Positions 25,869 to 29,413 of a stretch of 29,413 nt of DNA are shown here, piece by piece. Positions within the stretch are counted from its first letter, which is position 1; each line of letters begins with the position of its first letter. The notes below the pieces were generated by a model that ran no database searches, was not told the origin of the DNA, and saw only the letters and a list, made by a program, of their open reading frames with translations. The stretch lies in assembly GCA_025353305.1 (NCBI GenBank), contig JANXQX010000001.1:1-29413 (forward strand), in the 5' to 3' direction. Made by a program: the position numbers and the translations under genes. Source of the DNA: Holophagaceae bacterium (lineage in GTDB: Bacteria; Acidobacteriota; Holophagae; Holophagales; Holophagaceae).

Positions 25869-25890
25869 AACCCTCGACTCTCGACTCGGG
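25869..25890. repeat. ACTCTCG-type heptamer repeat near the M1 gene
   Basis: AACCCTCGACTCTCGACTCGGG contains three degenerate 7-bp units (ACCCTCG, ACTCTCG, ACTCGGG). It lies 68 bases before the M1 aminopeptidase start, in the 218-bp gap after the nucleotidyltransferase gene, where I see no other feature. Confidence 0.55.
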
Positions 25891-25957
25891 ATTTCGGGGG
25901 GCACGGCCCATGACCCCGCAAGTGTAAGAATGGACTTCCCTGCGATCCCCAACTCCC

Positions 25958-27880
25958 ATGGAATCCTTCATGCACATCTGTTGTCTGTTTCTCGCTGGCT
26001 TGGCCTCATCTCTTTTCGCCCGGGACCGGGACCGCCTTCCCACGCCATTGCCCATACCCTTGGCGGGGGAAGTCCTGGACAAAGCGGAAGCGGCGAAGGA
26101 TTACCACTCCTACGCCAATCCATCCTCGGTCCTCACGACCCACATCGCGCTGAACTTGAAGGCTGACTTCGAGAAGCGCGTGCTGATGGGCACGGCGACG
26201 CTTCATCTAAAAGTATTGGATCGATCAGCGGACCACGTGGACCTGGACAGCCGCGACTTGGCAATCGAAAAGACGGAAAGCTCCAAGGATGGAAAAGCAT
26301 GGAGAATCGAAACCCACAGCCTCGCGGCAAAGGAACCGATTCTCGGTTCCAGGCTCACCGTTTCTCTTTCCAAGGAATCCCGGTATCTACGTGTCAGCTA
26401 CCGGACCAGCCCCGGCGCCACGGGCCTGCAATGGCTGGCGCCGGAGCAGACCGCGGGCAAGCAATTGCCTTTCATGTTCAGCCAGAGCCAGGCGATCAAT
26501 GCCCGCTCCTGGGTGCCCTGCCAGGATTCACCGCGCATCCGCATCACCTACTCCGCAGTGATCCACACGCCGAAAGACCTTCGTGCGGTGATGAGCGCCG
26601 ACAATGATCCGAACACCGGGCGTACGGGCACCTATCGCTTCACCATGCCCAATCCCATCCCCAGCTACCTGATGGCCATCGCCATCGGCGACCTGGACTT
26701 CCGCGCGCTGGGAAAACGCACGGGCGTTTATGCAGAACCATCCGTTCTCCCCAAGGCGGCCAAGGAATTGGAAGACACCGAAAAGATGGTCTCCGCCACC
26801 GAGAAGCTCTATGGGCCTTATGCCTGGGGCCGCTACGACATCCTGGTGCTGCCGCCCTCCTTCCCCTACGGCGGCATGGAGAACCCGCGCCTGACTTTCG
26901 CGACGCCGACCATCCTGGCGGGTGACAAAAGCCTGGTCTCCCTCATCGCGCATGAACTGGCCCAGAGTTGGAGCGGCAACCTGGTGACCAATGCCACCTG
27001 GAACGATGTCTGGCTGAATGAAGGTTTCACCACCTATGTGGAGCGCCGCATCGTGGAAGCCGTCTATGGCCGTCGCCAAGCGGAAATGGGAGCGATGCTG
27101 GGCCGCAAGACTCTGCAACGCCTGCTGGATACGCTGCCCGAAGCCGACACCGCGCTGTGGCTCCCCATGAAAGGCCGCGACCCCGACGAGGACACCAGCG
27201 AAATACCCTACGAAAAAGGCGCACTGTTTCTTCGCACCCTTGAAGAGGCCCATGGACGAAAACCTTTCGACGCAGTTCTGCGAGGCTATTTCCACCGCTT
27301 TGCGTTCCAGAGCATCACCACGGCCGAATTCGAGGCCTACTTCGAGAAGAATCTCACTGAAAACTATCCTGGAAAAAAGGAGGCGGTCCCAATCAAAGCC
27401 TGGCTCTATTCGCCCGGCGTGCCCAAGGATGCCGCCCAGCCCCGAAGCGATGCCTTCGAATTGGTGGAATCCAAGATGAAGCCCTGGCTTGAAGGAACGG
27501 TATCGGTCACGTCCATCGAGACCAAGGGTTGGTCCACGCAGGAGTGGCAGCATTTCCTCCAGAAGATGCCGGAGAGCCTGAGCTTGATCCAAATGGGGGA
27601 ATTGGACAGTGCTTTCCATTTCACGGACATGGGCAACGCCGAGCTTGTTTTCCTCTGGCTGCAACTCTCCATCCGGCATGGCTACGCCCCCGCCAACGAA
27701 AGGCTCCATGCCTATCTCTTCGACATCGGGCGCCGGAAGCTCATCCTTCCGCTCTATTCCGAACTGGCGAAGACACCGGCCGGCAAGGTCCGTGCGCTGG
27801 AAATCTACAAGCAGGCCCGTCCTGGCTACCATCCCCTCGCGCAAGTCTCCCTTGATCAGATGCTGGCGCTGAAACCTTGA
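25958..27880 (+). CDS. M1 family aminopeptidase / LTA4-hydrolase-like, altered zinc motif
   Basis: 640-aa protein with a short N-terminal signal-like segment (residues 5-20, MHICCLFLAGLASSLF), so probably exported. Organisation follows leukotriene-A4-hydrolase-type M1 enzymes: beta-saddle domain, exopeptidase motif GGMEN (305-309), zinc region and C-terminal helical domain. The zinc motif reads HELAQ (332-336) in place of HEXXH, so Gln336 replaces the second histidine ligand; the third ligand Glu355 in WLNEGF is intact. Surroundings (SWSGNLVTNATWNDVWLNEGFTTYVERR) are otherwise very well conserved. Activity may be lost, altered or metal-shifted. ATG 25958 is used; ATG 25970 would also keep the signal segment. 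No clear Shine-Dalgarno is visible. Confidence 0.88.
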   Translation: MESFMHICCLFLAGLASSLFARDRDRLPTPLPIPLAGEVLDKAEAAKDYHSYANPSSVLTTHIALNLKADFEKRVLMGTATLHLKVLDRSADHVDLDSRDLAIEKTESSKDGKAWRIETHSLAAKEPILGSRLTVSLSKESRYLRVSYRTSPGATGLQWLAPEQTAGKQLPFMFSQSQAINARSWVPCQDSPRIRITYSAVIHTPKDLRAVMSADNDPNTGRTGTYRFTMPNPIPSYLMAIAIGDLDFRALGKRTGVYAEPSVLPKAAKELEDTEKMVSATEKLYGPYAWGRYDILVLPPSFPYGGMENPRLTFATPTILAGDKSLVSLIAHELAQSWSGNLVTNATWNDVWLNEGFTTYVERRIVEAVYGRRQAEMGAMLGRKTLQRLLDTLPEADTALWLPMKGRDPDEDTSEIPYEKGALFLRTLEEAHGRKPFDAVLRGYFHRFAFQSITTAEFEAYFEKNLTENYPGKKEAVPIKAWLYSPGVPKDAAQPRSDAFELVESKMKPWLEGTVSVTSIETKGWSTQEWQHFLQKMPESLSLIQMGELDSAFHFTDMGNAELVFLWLQLSIRHGYAPANERLHAYLFDIGRRKLILPLYSELAKTPAGKVRALEIYKQARPGYHPLAQVSLDQMLALKP

Positions 27881-27893
27881 ATCCGGATATTCC

Positions 27894-28598
27894 ATGTTGC
27901 CCTGGTTGAAAAAAAACCTCGAGCCTGCCCAACGGAGGAGCGATGGATTGGAGCCCGTGGAACCGCCGTTGGTAGCCAATTCACCAGGGTTTCAGGTTCA
28001 TTTCGTGGCGGAGGGAACTGCCTCCAGACGCCCGGCGGGAAAGCGTTTCCATGCAAAGCTGTATCTCTGGACACCCCTTTCGGTGCTTCAATCCCACGGT
28101 CGTTTCGTGGCTGAGGGTGCTGTCCCAGCCAGAGAAGAAATCCCCCTTGAATTTGGGACCTGGGTTCATGAGCCAGCGGCTCCGGCCGGATGGGAGCCCC
28201 TGGAATCGGAGGAGGAGAGCGATATCGGCCCCGTGAAACCTTCCGTGATCCTGCCCTTCCTCAAAGTCTTCCGCAGCATCGTGGAGAGCGATCTGGAGCC
28301 CATCGAACAAGCGCGCAAGTTCAATCGCATGCACCTCCTGAACCCCGCCTGGAACCCATTCGTGGCGGCTCTGAAGCGCCCAGGCGACATCCACCCGGAG
28401 GGCGCGCCGGATCTGGCCTCCGTATGGTTCTGTCCGCATCTCGAAGCCAAAGTGAAAGGCGTCGGCCCAAAGCTTGCCGCGGCCCTTTACCTGGCTGGCT
28501 TCCTGGCACCCAAACAAGTTCGCGAGGCCAGGGATGCCGAGCTGTTGAAAATTCCAGGAATCAATAAAGGAACGTTGAAACAAATACGCCAGGGTTGA
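27894..28598 (+). CDS. Uncharacterised protein with C-terminal helix-hairpin-helix
   Basis: 234-aa protein of unknown function. Residues 1-120 are variable-looking with an acidic patch (EPLESEEESDIGP). Residues about 185-232 look like tandem helix-hairpin-helix motifs (VKGVGPKLAAALYLAGF and AELLKIPGINKGTLKQI), which bind DNA backbones non-specifically in many repair proteins. The middle (KFNRMHLLNPAWNPFVAALKRPGD) is unassigned. It begins 13 bases after the M1 stop without a clear ribosome-binding site, so it may be co-transcribed. Convergent with the M13 gene, 32 bases apart. Confidence 0.65.
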   Translation: MLPWLKKNLEPAQRRSDGLEPVEPPLVANSPGFQVHFVAEGTASRRPAGKRFHAKLYLWTPLSVLQSHGRFVAEGAVPAREEIPLEFGTWVHEPAAPAGWEPLESEEESDIGPVKPSVILPFLKVFRSIVESDLEPIEQARKFNRMHLLNPAWNPFVAALKRPGDIHPEGAPDLASVWFCPHLEAKVKGVGPKLAAALYLAGFLAPKQVREARDAELLKIPGINKGTLKQIRQG

Positions 28599-28630
28599 GG
28601 ACCGGGGAATTTCCTATGCCGTTCGAATCC

Positions 28631-29413
28631 CTACCATACGCTCTTGGCCGCGGCATCCGGGAGCTTGCCGCCGTCCCTGCATCCGAAGGCTTCCTGGAAC
28701 TCGGGCAGATCCGTGACGGGGCCGAGCACGCGGAACCGGATGGGGCAATGCACGTCGGAGGTCACCTGCAGCCGCAGGCTTTCAGGACGGACATTGGTGC
28801 GCCAGCCTTGGGCGAAGGCCACGAAGAAGCGCTGGTCTGGCGTGAGGCCGTCCACTGTCTTCAAGGGCTTGTTTTTTGACGCCAGCTTGTAGGCGACGTA
28901 GGAGATTTTCAAGCCGCCCACATCGGCGATATTTTCGCCCAGGCTCTGGGCCCCGTTGACGTGCAGTCCCGGCAGGGGCTCGTAGGCGTCGTACTGCTTC
29001 ACCACCAGATCCGCGCGCTCCTTGAAGGCGGAAACATCACTGGCCGCCCACCAATCCTTCAGGTTGCCCTTCTCGTCGTACTGGCGGCCCTGATCGTCGA
29101 AACCGTGGGTCAGTTCGTGGCCGATGGTGGAGGCCAGGGCGCCGTAGTTCACGGCATCGTCGGCCTTCTCGTCAAAGAACGGTGGCTGCAAGATGCCCGC
29201 GGGGAAGGCCATTTCGTTGAGGCTCGGATTGTAGTAGGCGTTGTTGGTTTGGGGCGTCATGCCCCATTCCGCCCGATCCACGGGCTTGCCGAGCTTGGCC
29301 ATGCGGCGCTGGAACTCGAAAGCCCTCGCGGCCAATACGTTCAGCACATAGGGTTGGCGCTGGATTTCAAGCTTCGAGTAATCGCGCCAGGTATCGGGGT
29401 AGCCCACCTTGGC
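28631..29413 (-). CDS. M13 family metallo-endopeptidase (PepO/neprilysin-like), C-terminal part
   Basis: The last 260 residues of an M13 zinc peptidase; the gene continues past the window end, so the start is not visible. The substrate-binding motif NAYYNPSLNEMAFPAGILQPPFF is followed by the zinc motif GHELTHGFDDQGRQYD (HELTH), the third ligand Glu in GENIADVGG, and the C-terminal end KSVW typical of the family. Full family members have about 650-700 residues and are secreted or periplasmic; whether this one has a signal peptide lies outside the window. It degrades oligopeptides. Confidence 0.94.
   Translation of the reverse strand, partial: AKVGYPDTWRDYSKLEIQRQPYVLNVLAARAFEFQRRMAKLGKPVDRAEWGMTPQTNNAYYNPSLNEMAFPAGILQPPFFDEKADDAVNYGALASTIGHELTHGFDDQGRQYDEKGNLKDWWAASDVSAFKERADLVVKQYDAYEPLPGLHVNGAQSLGENIADVGGLKISYVAYKLASKNKPLKTVDGLTPDQRFFVAFAQGWRTNVRPESLRLQVTSDVHCPIRFRVLGPVTDLPEFQEAFGCRDGGKLPDAAAKSVW

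Noticed and set aside
26528..27979. 483-codon open frame opposite the M1 gene
   Set aside because: Same reason: the sense frame shows a complete M1 peptidase; the antisense sequence has no recognisable motif.

Overview
The window is about 29.4 kb of GC-rich, gene-dense bacterial chromosome with no rRNA, tRNA, phage or plasmid genes seen. The mix (fused E1 alpha-beta 2-oxoacid dehydrogenase, NifJ with a DHOD-like partner, YyaL-type thioredoxin-domain protein, M1 and M13 peptidases, bacilliredoxin, CysN-CysC fusion) fits an anaerobic or facultative member of Acidobacteriota, most likely Holophagae (Geothrix/Holophaga-like). That placement is inference from gene content; no rRNA is present to confirm it.

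Layout. 1-255: a long hairpin and a tiny membrane-protein ORF at the edge. 271-4591: a PAPS-type sulfotransferase gene divergent from a sulfate-activation operon (cysD, fused cysNC, TauE/SafE-type transporter). 4731-6126: ruvC followed by a DUF1275 membrane protein, closed by a strong terminator. 6421-8436: a DUF255/YyaL-type protein on the minus strand. 8552-11484: ffh, rpsP, khpA and rimM (SRP and ribosome biogenesis), interrupted by a 266-bp MITE placed exactly at the ffh stop codon and by an intrinsic terminator between rpsP and khpA. 11628-16217: nifJ (pyruvate:ferredoxin oxidoreductase) plus a dihydroorotate-dehydrogenase-like flavoprotein. 16314-18092: sppA (minus). 18429-18857: a bacilliredoxin. 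18897-20972: an E1 alpha-beta fusion (minus). 21139-23186: a secreted PI-PLC-like protein translationally coupled to a GAF/degenerate-GGDEF protein (minus). 23468-24013: an Nfu-type Fe-S carrier (minus) whose 3' tail is present twice. 24120-24902: an inositol-monophosphatase-family enzyme. 24976-25739: a two-gene cassette with a MNT-like nucleotidyltransferase. 25958-28598: an M1 aminopeptidase with an unusual zinc motif and a helix-hairpin-helix protein. 28631 to the end: the C-terminal part of an M13 endopeptidase.

The most interesting material lies between genes. Degenerate 7-bp tandem arrays (GTGGGCN-type and ACTCTCG-type) recur in at least five intergenic places. A MITE with 23-bp terminal inverted repeats and a TAA target duplication supplies the ffh stop codon, and a decayed relative lies upstream of cysD. 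A 40-bp second copy of the nfu 3' end differs from the gene only at synonymous sites, separated from it by a 61-bp palindrome-rich segment. Functionally, the window combines sulfur activation and use (CysD/NC, transporter, sulfotransferase), Fe-S and redox metabolism (NifJ, DHOD-like, Nfu, bacilliredoxin) and peptide turnover (SppA, M1, M13).
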